From NCBI GenBank assembly GCA_030068145.1, contig JAPJBO010000163.1, positions 1 to 64,000 on the forward strand: a DNA stretch of 64,000 nucleotides, given 5' to 3'. A model generated the notes under the pieces. That model had not been told where the DNA came from. It saw only the letters and a list, made by a program, of their open reading frames with translations, and searched no databases. Positions 49,913 to 61,443 of the stretch are shown in pieces; positions within the stretch are counted from its first letter, which is position 1, and every line of letters starts with the position of its first letter. The position numbers were made by a program, and so were the translations under genes. The DNA comes from Diplonema papillatum (Eukaryota; Euglenozoa; Diplonemea; Diplonemida; Diplonemidae).

Positions 49913-51062
49913 CACATCACGTACTAAGAGATAACCGCGACACCGCAAATCGCCACAGATTATTTGTATTAGGCGGTCGCGGTCGAAGACGGCAACCCGC
50001 GCGAGGAGTAAGGTTGATAACCAGAATGACAGTCATAATGGCCATGCCGAAGGCAAGGTTGCGTTGCAGGAGGAGAAACTGGTGCTTGGCCGAGGATAAG
50101 ATGGCTATGGCGGCAGGGGCAGAACAGAGAGACAGCGAGTCCTTCTTGTGGGGTAGTCACGCCTTCGCAGTCCCAAGACCCCCGCCCACTTGCATACAGC
50201 CGTCGACTGGCCTTTCCCAAGAGGACGAGTTGGAATGCAGGTACCATCTCCGGACAGCTTCCGGTTTCTCCCAGGAGTAGAGGAGCTGATGCAAACGCCA
50301 CTGCGGATCACCTTCTTGCCCAAACCCAAGAGGGATTGGAGTGTCGGAATGGCGCGCAAGGAGAGGCTCTGGCTTGTTTGCTTCTTTCGCTGGTGAGAGG
50401 GAGACTTCGGACACGGCAAAGCCTTGGGTTCTTCGGGCTCTGCATCCTTCTGTTCCAGAGATCTTGCCCACAACAACATTAGCCTTAAATGGCATGCTTC
50501 GGGTGAGGGCATGTAGTTTATCAAGAAGTAACTTCTAATCAGCTTCCCTTCCATGCAGACACAAGTTGGACTCAAGCACATCCTTTCGTCTATCACCGGA
50601 CTCTTGATTGCGTGCTGCCAATTTTACCTGTGGGCTGTCCAAGATATCTCGATCGGTCAGGCCTCTGCCATCCGTCACGATAACGCGATTATTTTCAAGG
50701 ACCAGTACAAGCACGCAATGGTAGCAACTGATCTTTTCCTTCAGTCCTCTTGGGGAACGTTGAGGGGGCCCGGTAGCGACCTTTACTTAGGTTCCTGCAA
50801 GCGTGAGCCAACCGACTTCTGCGAGTCCTACGATAGCGTTCGAGTCTACTTTCCAACGAATCCTTCATGCCACGGCGTCACGAAAGCACCACCCCCGACA
50901 CCCCGAAGGCTCCATTTTTCAGAAGGCTTGGCCCTTCTGTTGAAAGCCCGAGCAAGAGGAACCGTTTCGCTCACTCCAAAGCTCCCGGTTTGGCGCCGGT
51001 GCGTGGCGTTTGAAAAAATTCACTACAAAAAAAAAAGACACCCCAAGGTCAGTTCCCCGTAG
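49913..51062. other. Possible multi-exon gene, strand unresolved
   Basis: On the plus strand 50341-50513 and 50553-51062 could be exons joined by a CTTCGG/GTGAGG donor and a TTCCATGCAG acceptor, giving a hydrophobic stretch SITGLLIACCQFYLWAVQ. On the minus strand 50050-49990 reads LAFGMAIMTVILVINLT, also hydrophobic. Neither matches a family I know, so I leave it unassigned. Confidence 0.3.
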
Positions 51063-51099
51063 TTCCCCCGTAGTTCCCCCTGGCCACACCAGGCCATAC

Positions 51100-51370
51100 T
51101 AATTTTTTTTTGTGCCCCCCAAATTTTCCCCTGTGCTGCGCAGGTTATTAGCTTCATTTCTGCCTCGGTTTCTCGGCCAACTTTCTGAGACCGAGAAGCT
51201 TTTCTCCAGGGGAGCACCAGAATCTTTCAAGGGGGGTCCGGGGGGTCTGCCCCCCGGCGAACGGTACGGTACAGGTGGAGAAAGTTTGCACTTCTCAGTC
51301 TGTTTGTCACAATAAACACTGCACATTCCTGAAGGCAACAGCCCATTTCAAATTCAACCACCACTCGATA
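51100..51370 (+). repeat. Dispersed repeat, inverted copy at 58140-58330
   Basis: Shared features in order are CCCTGTGCTGCGCAGG, GGGGTCTGCCCCCCGGCGAA, GGTACGGTACAGGTGGAG and AATAAACACTGCACATTCCT. The 58-kb copy carries the same in reverse complement. It is a non-coding dispersed element. Confidence 0.75.
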
Positions 51371-51970
51371 CTGTGTGCTGGTAAATCATTGCCACGAGTA
51401 GATGCAGACCAGAGATCACATGGAACAAGGCACTTGTGTCGACTCGGAGAGAATCTGTCAAGAAATCCGGGGCTGCTTCTGAGCCTCGACTCTCTTTCTC
51501 GGCTCCAGCCCCCGACTTCTACCCGCCAGCCCACCATGCTCAGAGAGTAGGCCGTGATGCAGTGCTTTGGCTACACGATACCACCAATGGGAAAAAGGTG
51601 AGGAATTCCTCATGAGGAATTCCTCACCCTCTTTTTTCGAGCCTCCTCTTTTTTTTTTGAGGAATTCCTCGCACTTTTTCGTTAGCGGGAGCACTGTCGT
51701 CGACACCTACTTTGTAGCCCTGCAGTAGTAGCATACTTTTTTTACAACACAAAAAGGGCTCGGTGAGACCGCAGGGAAGAATAAAGCGGACGAAGGCAAG
51801 TGTCGGTGGCGGTTTACCTCATCGTCTGGTCGAAGTGAAATAGCGGAAACGGGGACCAACGAGCAAAGAGAAGGGTGATGCAAGCTGACGGTAGCCGAAG
51901 AAACACGTCCTCGGACGGGCGGCAGACGCTCTCGCTCTCTCGTGCGAAAGCGGAAGGTCGCGAAGCTTAC
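51371..51970. other. No gene; GAGGAATTCCTC palindromes
   Basis: At 51598-51680 GAGGAATTCCTC occurs three times, with another GCGGGAGCACTG tip beside it. The remainder is unassigned. Confidence 0.45.
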
Positions 51971-51971
51971 C

Positions 51972-52085
51972 GGATTATCTGCCGCACGTAGCTCAGCCAC
52001 GTCTCCGAGCACGAAAGCCGCCCACTGACCATCCCTCCCCTGGGCCATTCGGCCTTCACTTGCAGTCAGTTCATGCAACTGCTGT
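51972..52085 (-). CDS. Possible exon of an unknown gene
   Basis: A segment encoding LHELTASEGRMAQGRDGQ, then WAAFVLGDVAELRAADNP ends in a good donor, CCG/GTAAGC, and is preceded by an AAACAG/CAG acceptor-like site. The translation looks protein-like but is too short to assign. Confidence 0.3.
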
Positions 52086-53261
52086 TTGGTGAAAGAAGAA
52101 TTTGACCCGACTACTTTCTTTCGACCACAGCGAGCCCCCCCTGTGGCAATGGTGCGGTGTTAATTCCATGCTTGTGTCTGTCGGAGTGTGGCTTGTGTCC
52201 TTGTAAGTTCACTTGGACCTTCAGCACGGGTTCGCAGCTTCTTCAGCAGCCTGGATCGTCTTCTGTGCATCATGCTGCTTCAGTAAATACGTGCACCCAC
52301 ACCTTTCCCAGCATGTCGCCAGAATAGCCACAACATTTGCCCACAATACATAGTGGCTATTGTGAATAGAATATTTTTGCCTTGATCCTTTTTAGAACGC
52401 ACCTTCCGCAACGAAGGACAACCGTGGACTTCTGTCATGTCTCCCTTTGCAAAGTCCGACGCCACTGCCTTTCGTGATAAAAGAGTAAAGGGGGTCGAAT
52501 AATAACACCTGTGTTATTATTCGATTTGTCGAATACTAAAAAAAGTTCCGGGTAGCCGAGCAGTAGCAGAATCAAGTAGTGCCTACTAGTGGCAGTGTTT
52601 TTAGGCAACCAGACGTGTGTCAAATAACTGTTATTATTCGACCCCCCCCTTTACTACTTCCGCTGATCCGGATCTCGAGGGAAGAGTCGCAGGATACTTC
52701 CTTTGCTCCTTCGCGTTTGTTCTTTTTTAGTTTTCAACATTTCGTTTGAGACTTATGTTCTCGTTCGGATAAAGGTGCTGCGTTTCTTTTTCCACCCCCA
52801 GGGCCCTGTTTCTTGGGCTCTTCCTTCCGTTTTCCAGACTGTTTCTTAAGTTAAGCGGTCGGGCTTTTTTTAAAGTCTCCGTTTGACTTGTGAGGCCTTT
52901 CCTTTGTGTGCTGCTAGAGCAGGATCTGGGCAGGGCGTGTTTTTCTATTTTTAGCGACGGGAAAACACACGGGTCATTTTAAGTAAACTCTTCTCTCTTT
53001 CTTGCCGTAACCACCTCCACTACCCGGCTGCGAGAGCCGGGAAGGACTCCGAGGGTGGACAAAGGGAGACAACGCAGGCGCAGCGCGCTATGCGCCGTCT
53101 AGCAAGAAAATGTCCGCTAACACGGCATCGTTCAGCCCTTCAACAGCGAAAGCCAATAGAATTGCGACACCGAGTGGATCCTGATGGGCGCATCTGCAAA
53201 AGCAAACCCCCTCACGGCAGTTCGACTTCGAACATGCCTGTGCTGCAAGGAGGGCCTAAAA
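52086..53261. other. No gene recognised
   Basis: 52480-52650 has AATAACACAGGTGTTATTATT-type inverted repeats around TTATTCGA, probably a small foldback element. The rest is T-rich and unassigned. Confidence 0.4.
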
Positions 53262-54068
53262 ATACTTGAGGGACTGCCTTGTGCTTGATTTCGAAGAAGG
53301 CTGGAGAGGGAGAAAACAATACAACTACATTTTGTTGAACGCTTACGGCCCCGCCACTAAACCCAGATTTACCTGTGTTTCGTGTGGGCTACAGCACATG
53401 TACCTCCTTTGATCTTTCGCAACTGGCAGCCTCCTCAAGCATTGCGCACAAAGCAGGTGCATATACTTGCATATAAAATACTCGAGGGGCTGCCTTGTGC
53501 TTACTTCGAAGGAGGCTAGAGGGGGAGAAACAATACAACTACAAAATGGGTCTTTTTTGTTGAACGCTTACGCCCGCCACTGAACCCAGCTGTGTTTCGT
53601 GTGGGCTACAGCACATTTACCTCCTTTGATCTTTTGCAACTGGCAGCCTCCTCAAGCATTTCCTACAAAGCAGGTGCTTATACAACAAAAAAACAAAAGA
53701 GCGAGCTTCTTTCTGATGACTCACGTACAGCTCTGTGTGTGCCAATTGATGCTCCGCCGGTGTCGGCCGAGGCACAAGACGCGCTTCGGAAGTCTTCCCC
53801 TCCTTCGTACAACAACAGCCAACCAAGACAAAAAAAGAAAATGCCGGTACCCCGCAACCCGGCCGGCGGAAAATACTCGAAAGACTGCCTTGTGCTTACC
53901 TCGAAGGAGGGTAGAGGGGGAGAAATCGATACAGGGTATTTTTTGTTGAACGCTTATGCCCGCCACGAAACCCAGATTTACCTGCGTTTCGTGCGGGCTA
54001 CAGCACATTTTCCCCGCTTGATATTTTCGCAACTGGCAGTCTCCTCAAGTATTTCCTACAAAGCAGGC
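53262..54068 (+). repeat. Three tandem/direct copies of a ~200-bp unit
   Basis: Units at about 53262-53464, 53477-53674 and 53872-54068 each contain CTGCCTTGTGCTT, GTTGAACGCTTA, TTTCGTGTGGGCTACAGCAC and AACTGGCAG. The last two are separated by ~200 bp of unique sequence. The repetition gives a 323-codon plus-strand frame (53592-54563) that I do not consider a gene. Confidence 0.8.
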
Positions 54069-54197
54069 TTTACAAAAAGAATATCCTCCACCCTGCACCG
54101 GCGCGTTGTGCACCGGCTGCCAGCGAATGCCAGTTGTGTTCAACCAGCACTGGCGACTTTACCGTGGTCAGAGCGGCTTCACAAGCGCGATCGGAGC

Positions 54198-54486
54198 AAA
54201 ACCTTGGAGCTCACGGGCCGAAGGACTTTCAGTCCGTGCTTCTTGCAAGCTTCACGCGGGCGCCGGTACCCTTTGTGTTGTGAATCCAGGTTGAGGAGGT
54301 CTCGTTCGGATCGTTACTCTTTGGTACGACAGAGTGACTCCCGCAAAACCTTGGAGCTCACGGCTTTCAGTCCGTGCTTCTTGCGAGCTTCACGCGGGCG
54401 CCGGTACCCTGTGTGTTGTGAATCCAGGTTGAGGAGGTCTCGTTCGGATCGTTACTCTTTGGTACGACAGAGTGACTCCCGCAAAA
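54198..54486 (+). repeat. Tandem duplication of a ~140-bp segment
   Basis: Both halves carry AAAACCTTGGAGCTCACGG, TTTCAGTCCGTGCTTCTTGC, and TCGTTCGGATCGTTACTC, ending GACTCCCGCAAAA. A 9-bp difference (GGGCCGAAG) marks the first copy. Confidence 0.85.
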
Positions 54487-57439
54487 ACCGTTCGTGTTTT
54501 TCCGTGCGGAAATCACGTTCCAAACGTGTTTTCCGCACTGTGGCAAACGAAACACGTGTGTAAAACTGCAACTTAATTGCGGCCCCAAGATGAGTGTTCT
54601 GTAGTTCTGTATCATGGTCCGTGAATTGTTCCGTGTAAAAAATCGCACGGAACAGAGGGGAGGAGACCCTTGGTTTGGGGGGGTTCCACACCTGGATCGA
54701 AGAATGGGTCAGGAAGAGCAGAGCGAGCAGTGCCATGACGCACGTCAGCGTCGCAGTGACGACAGACGCACCTTTCCGCGATACCGCGAGGTGGCCAACA
54801 ATGCCACTCTTCGTGATGAAGACGAGGTCGTTTAGGCCATCGCCGTTGAAATCCACGATGGTCACGGGTGCCAGAGGAGGCGAATCCATCACGAATTGGT
54901 GCTGTTTTCGTTTGTGTTTTCGTAGGGGAACGACATGGGACGAAAGTCTACGCTCACAACCGGGTTTCCTTTTGCGCAGTGGTAGCCGTCAGCGGAGACC
55001 TGCTCCACTTCTGTAGCCACCGACCTGCACATCCGGCTGTGTTGACGTGCCCGGTTTGAATGAGAATGTGGCGGTGCAAAGAACACTTACTCGGGTCCGA
55101 GAACGAGCACCGCATATCTTCTAGAGCGAATCGCAAGGTTTGATGAAAATGGGGTTTGGTCAATGGACCTTATGAGAGCGACTGACGATTTCCAAGTAGT
55201 CTCGTGAGGTTCACACTTCAAAGGCATGGACTGATATATATTCTTTGGAAAAACAGGTCGTTCGGGCCTTCCCGTAGTAACAAGTGAATCGAAAGAGAAC
55301 GCCGACAGCGTTTTTTGAGTCAAAGTTCGCTTGAAATTCCGGGGGTTTAGGGTCTCCGTGTGAACGTTGTTAAATGGGTTCTCTCAGAGCAAGCAGGGTT
55401 GTGTATTTGGTGCACACTTTTTAGAGTTAAAGGAGAATAGCTTAAAAACTGTATAACTCCCCAACAGGCAAGTCCCCTTCCCCCGGCACGCGCCTGGGGT
55501 GTTGGGGGAATGCAAGAACGTGCTTGGAATGGCATGCTCCCAAGTGTGTTCTGTCTGCAGTGAACCTACAATTACCATCAAAGTCACGTCCAGCATCAGA
55601 TTCGTATATAGGGAAGTGTCTCTATTGGGCTCTCCGCAACGTCCTGGCCTCCAGCTGTACTCGCGTCAGTTGGGTGGCGGGTGAGCAGTGTGAACTTGAG
55701 ATGCAGGTACCACAAGGGGTAGGCTTGCTTGTCAAAAGCTAGGGTTACTTGAACGTCCTCCGAAGATGATCTGGCTGGCGATATCCACCTCCATTCCGGG
55801 AATGTTGCGATTTCGCACCGCGCGCTGTTTCTTGGGGCTCCCTGCCGGCAGTTCTGCCGAGGCAGGGGAGCCCTAGCTCTTTCTTGGCACGCTTCGGCGT
55901 CCTTCCCTGCTTTCTCGCCGAGTCAGTCGGCGACGGTGTTGTGCAGTTGGCGCGTTTCTGCCCCTTCCTCGGCGGAGCTGCTAGGGTCTTCGTCGGCTCG
56001 GTCGGAGCAAGCTTCTTCATTCGGGGATGTTCGGCGCGTCCTCTTCCCTCGTGGTGGCGTGCTGTCTGTCGTCGACCCTTCTTCCGAAGCGTTGTCGACT
56101 TCGGCCTGGCGGGGGCTGCGTGGCGTATGAGCAGTCGACGCTAGGAAAGACAGAAAGACATCAGGACGCTGCATACCTCTAGTGCTCCGCTCCCGGCGTT
56201 CAGGACAGCGACCTTGCGGTGTCCAATAGCGAGGACGTACTGAGTCGGATAAACGTTGTACACGTTGCGGATCGTGACGACATTCTGTGTGAGTAAAATT
56301 GGGCCTTTCATTCTGCAACCGCCGCCTGCGCAGTGATCAGGCGTGTTGTGGACCGTTGATGCGGTGGTTCAACCTCGAATACGCTCCGCGATGCCGGTGT
56401 TGCCTGTGTTCGCGCCGACTGCTGAGAACAGTTGAACTCCCTCATGCTCTCCCGACTGTTTCGAGTTTTAAGAAGCCGGTCTTTTTGAGTCTCCGGTCGG
56501 CCGTTGAGGCAGGGAAGGGTGAGTGAACGCGGTTGCAGTGTTGGGTAGGCTTTGCTTTTCTGAAGGAAAAGAAATGTGAAAACGGGGTTTTGCCTAGAGG
56601 CTTTTCGTGTTATTCTGCAGATGCTTTGAGCTATCTTTGTGTCTATGCTTTCAGTCGTCTTCTTAACCATGGTTACGTGCGCAAATGGTGTAAGTCGAAG
56701 CTGGTAAGCTGGAAGAACAAGCCCGAATGAGACTTGCCGGGTCCGCATACCTCTTGAGGATCAGGCTCAGTCGGTGTGTGCAGTGCGTAGGCTTTCAGGT
56801 GTGCGTGAGATTCGAGAGCCTCCAGTTCTTTTTCCCTGTGTGAAAGTTAGTTCAAGCGTTGCAGCAAAACTCGCTCACCTTCGAAATCAAAATATTCGGT
56901 ACTTGAATTGAGAGGGGAGGCGAAGAATGGGCTTGGAACGCTCGGCGTCATGTCCTACAAAAGCTTTAGCATTGAAGAATTTTGAGTACTGAACTACATG
57001 AATTGGAGGTGTACTTTTACACGCGTTTCAGGTGTGACTCGGGCACACTCTTCAGCGACCACGTATGGCGTAATTTCATCGAAAAAGACCAGGCTCAGTT
57101 CGATCACACCACTCAAAATGGGGGGTTCTTTTCCGAACACGTACACAACAACAAACCCTTATTTTGAGTTCTGTGGACACAACTTCCTCTTTCCTCCGTC
57201 GTGCTTTCTTTCATACTACAATACAAGAATTTCCCACATACCTGTGCTCTGCTCGGAGTGCAGTTTCCATGTGCCCTTCATGGCCCGTACGCAAAAAGTG
57301 CGAAATAAAGTTAGCAGCATGCTTTCCGAACGACGCAGGAGTATCGACTCGCCAGCGCACACCCCCTGTCTTGCCGTTGACACAAGTTACGAGTCCGCTG
57401 CTTATGAAGTAAACCACATCCGTGCGCCCGTGGTCAATC
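54452..57439 (-). CDS. FG-GAP repeat single-pass membrane protein, multi-exon
   Basis: Exons that join in phase are 57439-57242 (DVVYFISSGLVTCVNGKTGG, RWRVDTPASF), 56312-56177 (NVVTIRNVYNVYPTQYVLAI, KVAVLNAGSGALE), a segment from 56140 down to about 55800 (basic), one ending at 55091 (RYAVLVLGPE), 55024-54958 (SVATEVEQVSADGYHC) and 54901 to about 54692. The last encodes VTIVDFNGDGLNDLVFITKS, a Ca-binding FG-GAP loop, then a transmembrane helix (ATLTCVMALLALLFL). NGKTG and NAGSG turns are quinoprotein/FG-GAP blade motifs. Introns of 930, 36, 66 and 56 nt use GT-AG. Plant and algal relatives are secretory-pathway or surface proteins. Upstream exons and exact ends are unknown; the frame after 54692 runs into repeats. 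Confidence 0.72.
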
Positions 57440-57470
57440 CTGCGATATTTTGTGTAAGTTCACTTAGCGA

Positions 57471-58092
57471 GGTCACATTTTTACCTTACCGGGGAAGTCC
57501 CCCACTGGGTAGGTAGGACCACGCTTTATAATTTTTAAGGTGCGGGCAATTATTTTCCCCCTGCCTGTACGTACACCCACCTTCCAAGCTCTTTTCCCCA
57601 GGCAAAACTACAGTCTTTCTCCAAAAATTTTAATCCAAAATCCTCAAGTAAGTGCAATCTCTAAAAATGGGGGGGTTCGGGGGGCGCAGCCCCCCGAACC
57701 AAACGGTACGGTACTAACAACCTAACAGGGCTTGTATGTGATGTAGAGTAGCCGGCGGAGAACACCCCATCAATGAGAAAGTGTTTCCAGCGCATTTTGA
57801 GGTGTCCCCATCATTGAGAAGGTGTTTCCGCCGCATTTTCAGGTGTCCCACCTTCTACAAGGTTCTTCCACCCATCAAAATGCTTGTTCCGCCGCATTTT
57901 GAGGTGTCCCAGCTTCTAGCAGGTGCTTCCACCCATCAGAATGTTCTTTCCGCCGCATTTTGAGGTGTCCCACCTTCCAGAAGGTTCTTCCACCCATCAG
58001 AATGTATTTTCCAGAAGCTCCCCCGGGGGGGGAGCTTCGACCTTTTGGCTGACACCACCGGGGAACTTCCCCGGTAAGGTGAAAATGTGACC
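57471..58092. mobile_element. 622-bp inverted-repeat element with internal ~52-bp array
   Basis: GGTCACATTTTTACCTTACC at the left is mirrored by GGTCACATTTTCACCTTACC read from the right, followed on both sides by GGGGAAGT and C/G-rich stems. The interior 57775-58012 is an array of four to five units containing CCGCATTTTGAGGTGTCCC and CTTCCACCCATCAGAATG. It encodes nothing and lies 31 bp from an FG-GAP exon, in what should be intron or promoter. No target-site duplication is clear. Confidence 0.7.
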
Positions 58093-58139
58093 ACCCTTAG
58101 ACGGGGGCTTAAAGTCCCGTCCCCCTAAACACAGTCGGG

Positions 58140-58330
58140 GCTGTCATGGTTATCCGTGGTTGAATTTGAAATGGGCTGTTGCCTTCAGGAATGTGCAGTG
58201 TTTATTATGACAAACAGACTGAGAAGTGCAACCTTCTCCACCTGTACCGTACCGTTCGCCGGGGGGGCACACCCCCCGGACCCCCCTTGAACGAGGCTAA
58301 GAACCTGCACAGCACGGGGGAAAAAAAAAT
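58140..58330 (-). repeat. Inverted copy of the 51.1-51.37 kb dispersed repeat
   Basis: Same landmarks as the 51-kb copy, on the other strand. Confidence 0.7.
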
Positions 58331-59110
58331 TGGGGGAGTTAGTGCCATGTTTTTGTTTGTACGTGCCGGGGGAGGATTAGCCTGTTAGTGAGTGATAGTG
58401 AGTGAATATGATCGGTAGGCTAATCTTCTCCCAAACACGCTGCCAGCGTTCTCTTTCGTGTTTACAATTAATTGTTATTACGAAAAAAAAGTCCAAAAGC
58501 AGGGTTTGGAATTCCTCATCAAAAGTGAGGTTAGCGGGAGCACTGATCCCACTCAACAAAAAAATCTGCCATCATGATGGAGAAAAAAGGGATCAGCGGC
58601 TCTATGAACTACAGGTGTCCGCAGAAGAACGGAAAAGGCGGCTGTGAATTCTACTGGATCACACCTGCCCAGGTATTTTCCCAAAAGAAGTCTCTTCTAC
58701 GGCGGGTGGTCGCAAGAGCTGAAGGGGCTAGTTCTGTCGCAGAAGCTCGGTGCTTCGGGTGCGCTACCTGCATTTCACAGCAAGCGACACTACGTACACG
58801 GTTGCATACAACGCGATCTCAATTGTGATGACCGAGGAGTACGGGAAGCCTGATGCTGGATACCATCATGGCAGCTCATCGAAAGCTACTGGAAGACAGA
58901 TCCTGCGGCAGCAGCACATTTTCCTGCGTAGCCATCTTCGACCAGAAGTACGATATGGACTAGATTCCTTGATAGTTTGTAGAAGCGAAGGACGAATCCG
59001 AGCAGCAAACAGGTGGTCATTTCTTGACGAACGCTTTGACATGACGTATGCAAAGCAGAAGGACAACCTATTCGCCACGTGGTGGTTAGCATCGCTGTCG
59101 TAGAACGTGG
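58331..59110 (+). other. Repeat tip, then an open region of unknown nature
   Basis: 58455-58543 is the inverted GCTCCCGCTAACCTCAC repeat. From 58574 overlapping plus-strand frames read MNYRCPQKNGKGGCEFYW and LHFTASDTTYTVAYNAISIV. They may be frameshifted pieces of one transposon protein or separate exons; I recognise no family. Confidence 0.35.
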
Positions 59111-59870
59111 GTTATCCGCCATGAGATTTGTAATGGGCGCACTTCGTGTTGTCTGAAGTTACCTACCGAACTGCCGCGAGGATAAGGGTGTCAGGACCGA
59201 AGGAACTATCGACTGAAACGCTACAAAAAGTCGTTGAGGCGTTTGTCAAAAAGAGCGCCGAGGACGGTCGGGAAAGCAGATCTGGATGCACGTGAACGTA
59301 GGGTGCACGGTGCACTAGTCATGCCATTTAGTAGTCACTTGCTACTGATCTTACTAGTCATAAATCTTACTAGTCATAAGACTACTGTCAGTAGTTAGAA
59401 TGACTACTGCAGCAGTCATTCTTACAAGTGAATGAGGGTACACCCCTGCTCAACATCCAGATCATTTTCACGATTTCCGGCCGAGATTTCTGCCGGCCGG
59501 CTCGGGCCCGCGAAAATCGGTAGGTCGACTGCTAGGGGACCCTGGGGGCCCCTAGCAGTCGACCTGCCGATGCCCCTTGGAGCTTCGAGAAAAAAAGGGG
59601 TTTGCCCCCTCAAACAAAATCACGAACCCCCGAATCCTGCGGGGGACACTGTGTTTGGCATAAAAGACAGGCGCTTCGTTTTGTTTGTGCGTGCCGGTTG
59701 ATCGTTTTCCCACTTGTATTTACCCTGTGTGTATTCAGGTAAGGAATTCTGATCAACCACCAAAACACGCTGCCTACGTCTTTTTAGCCTGCACAATACA
59801 TTGAAGGGCAACCCACAAGATTGTTAGTACTAAAAAAGGTGGGGAATGTCAAGAGCAAGGGCCTTCGCTA
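59111..59870. other. No gene; small inverted repeats
   Basis: 59310-59430 has repeated ACTAGTCAT/ACTACTGCAGTAGT motifs. 59500-59570 has GGTCGACTGCTAGGG and its complement around CCCTGGGGG. Both look like foldback repeats. Confidence 0.45.
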
Positions 59871-60165
59871 CCCGTTGCCTGCTGGATCAAAGGATCGTGT
59901 GGGATGGACGTATGTAGTGATTTCATTGGGCCAATCCACGTTCGTTTGGTGAAGGCGGATACAAAAGGCACTGAGGGGATCCTTGGCGACGGCCACGCAC
60001 AGGTAGTGTCGCGCCTTGGCTACTTGTACCCGACGGAACACGCCATAACAAAATAGAAAGGGCGTGTTGAAAACAACTTCTCGTTTCCTGCACTTCAGAT
60101 TCTCAAAATGTTGCACCCGGCCGCCGACCAAGGGCACCGGGAGTTTCCTAGTGGGGCTGTTGTCT
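59871..60165 (-). CDS. Possible exon of an unknown gene
   Basis: Between an acceptor-like CCTTTATAG and a donor-like AACGG/GTAGCG lies an open segment of about 98 codons with balanced composition (FCYGVFRRVQVAKARHYLCV, then EITTYVHPTRSFDPAGN). It reads like a real globular protein, but I cannot name it and no neighbouring exon is evident. Confidence 0.4.
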
Positions 60166-61383
60166 ATAAAGGGAAGATGAGCAAGTGCAGAGTTTGATGA
60201 TGAAACGAAAGGCCAAGCGACTCAGCAGAGAAACAGTGACAGTTTGATGGCGAGAACCGTTACTTGTGTAAATGTCGCAACGTACATCGAATCATAGGTT
60301 CCCGCCGTTGCCAGCTTCAGGCTCTGAATCCGAGTCAAAGTCAGGGAGCATCAGACGAAGCTGTTTCTTAAAGAACAGCCTGGGTTCCTTCTGTATCAAA
60401 CCCAGTCTCTTCGGCCAACTCGGCCTGGGCAGCAGGTTCGACCTAGCCCAACGCCCGATGCTAGGATCGGAAGGGGTGGCGTTGGCATTTAAAGTCAGGC
60501 GCGAGGGGTGACCACACCAACCCAGGCGTACACATGCTCGCGTGCTGAGTCCCGGTACCTGCCTATCCATGCCGGTGAAGGTGTGGGAGCCCACCAGGAC
60601 GGGCGAGGAGGAGCATGATGAGACTGGCTGCGCATACTCACAGGAAGAAATCTTGCAGACGGCTGCTGAACAGCACGTGCGAAGCCGAAGCGCAGCCGAA
60701 CAAGGAGGCCCCATCAAAGCTTGTGCATCAGTCAAGCCAAGGTACAAAAAGAGCAGCAGGTACAGCCAGAATGAATGCCGCCGAGCCTGGTAGCTGCTTG
60801 ATGTACACTATCCCGCCTGTGCTGGCGGTCGCTGCGGCTTCGGCTTCTACTGCTCGTGGTTCTAGCCACATCAGTAAAGCAGCCAAAGCTCCTATCCGTA
60901 CAAGAATTTCCCCAGTGTTTTCAGCGAGCTAATAACTGTAACGTCTTTGGCTCTCCGGTTGACCATTGAGGTTTACAGGGAAACGTGACGGCGCGGTGTG
61001 CACGGTGTTTCTTGTATTGATGTTCTGGCGTTTGCGCACTTAACCATGGTTAAGAAGACGACTGAAAGTGTGAAAGCGTGCACTTTTCCGGAGGTCCGAG
61101 TGAACGCGGAAACTGTGGGAAACCGTCGATGACCCTTCGAGGTCTGTTGGTGTTCTTCTCCTGTACTGTGGCGGCCAGAGTGTCTCGTTGCGAGTTGCCG
61201 GTGGGTTGTGCCGGGGGAGTGAGAAGCCTGGTACCACAGTATTGGTCGGTTTATAAATAAGCGTCTTATACGACAGAAAGAAATGCGTAGTTTTGTTCTA
61301 TTCTTTTACTTGTTAGTTGTCGACAACTTGTTTTTGTGTTGAGGTGTCATTCAGATGTAAATCTAAAGCCGCCCACGTCAAAT
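60166..61383. other. No confident gene
   Basis: Short open frames on both strands only. 61035-61075 (TTAACCATGGTTAAGAAGAC) is an inverted copy of 56650-56690. 61288-61330 repeats the 3' UTR motif of LINE-4 (CGTAGTTTTGTTCTATTC). Confidence 0.4.
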
Positions 61384-61443
61384 TTTGTTAAGCATTGAGT
61401 TCTTTTAAGTACATGAACCACATGGATTAGCATGCACTGCCTT
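61384..61443. repeat. 60-bp direct repeat flanking a LINE fragment, left copy
   Basis: The copy at 63195-63254 differs by one base (AAGTACATGAACC versus AAGTACACGAACC). They border the LINE fragment exactly. Confidence 0.9.

Noticed and set aside
53592..54563. 323-codon plus-strand frame
   Set aside because: It consists of direct repeats plus tandem duplications and shows no domain.
54452..54690. C-terminal extension of the FG-GAP protein frame
   Set aside because: It reads into the tandem duplication at 54344-54486 after a plausible donor (CAG/GTGTGG); probably not coding.
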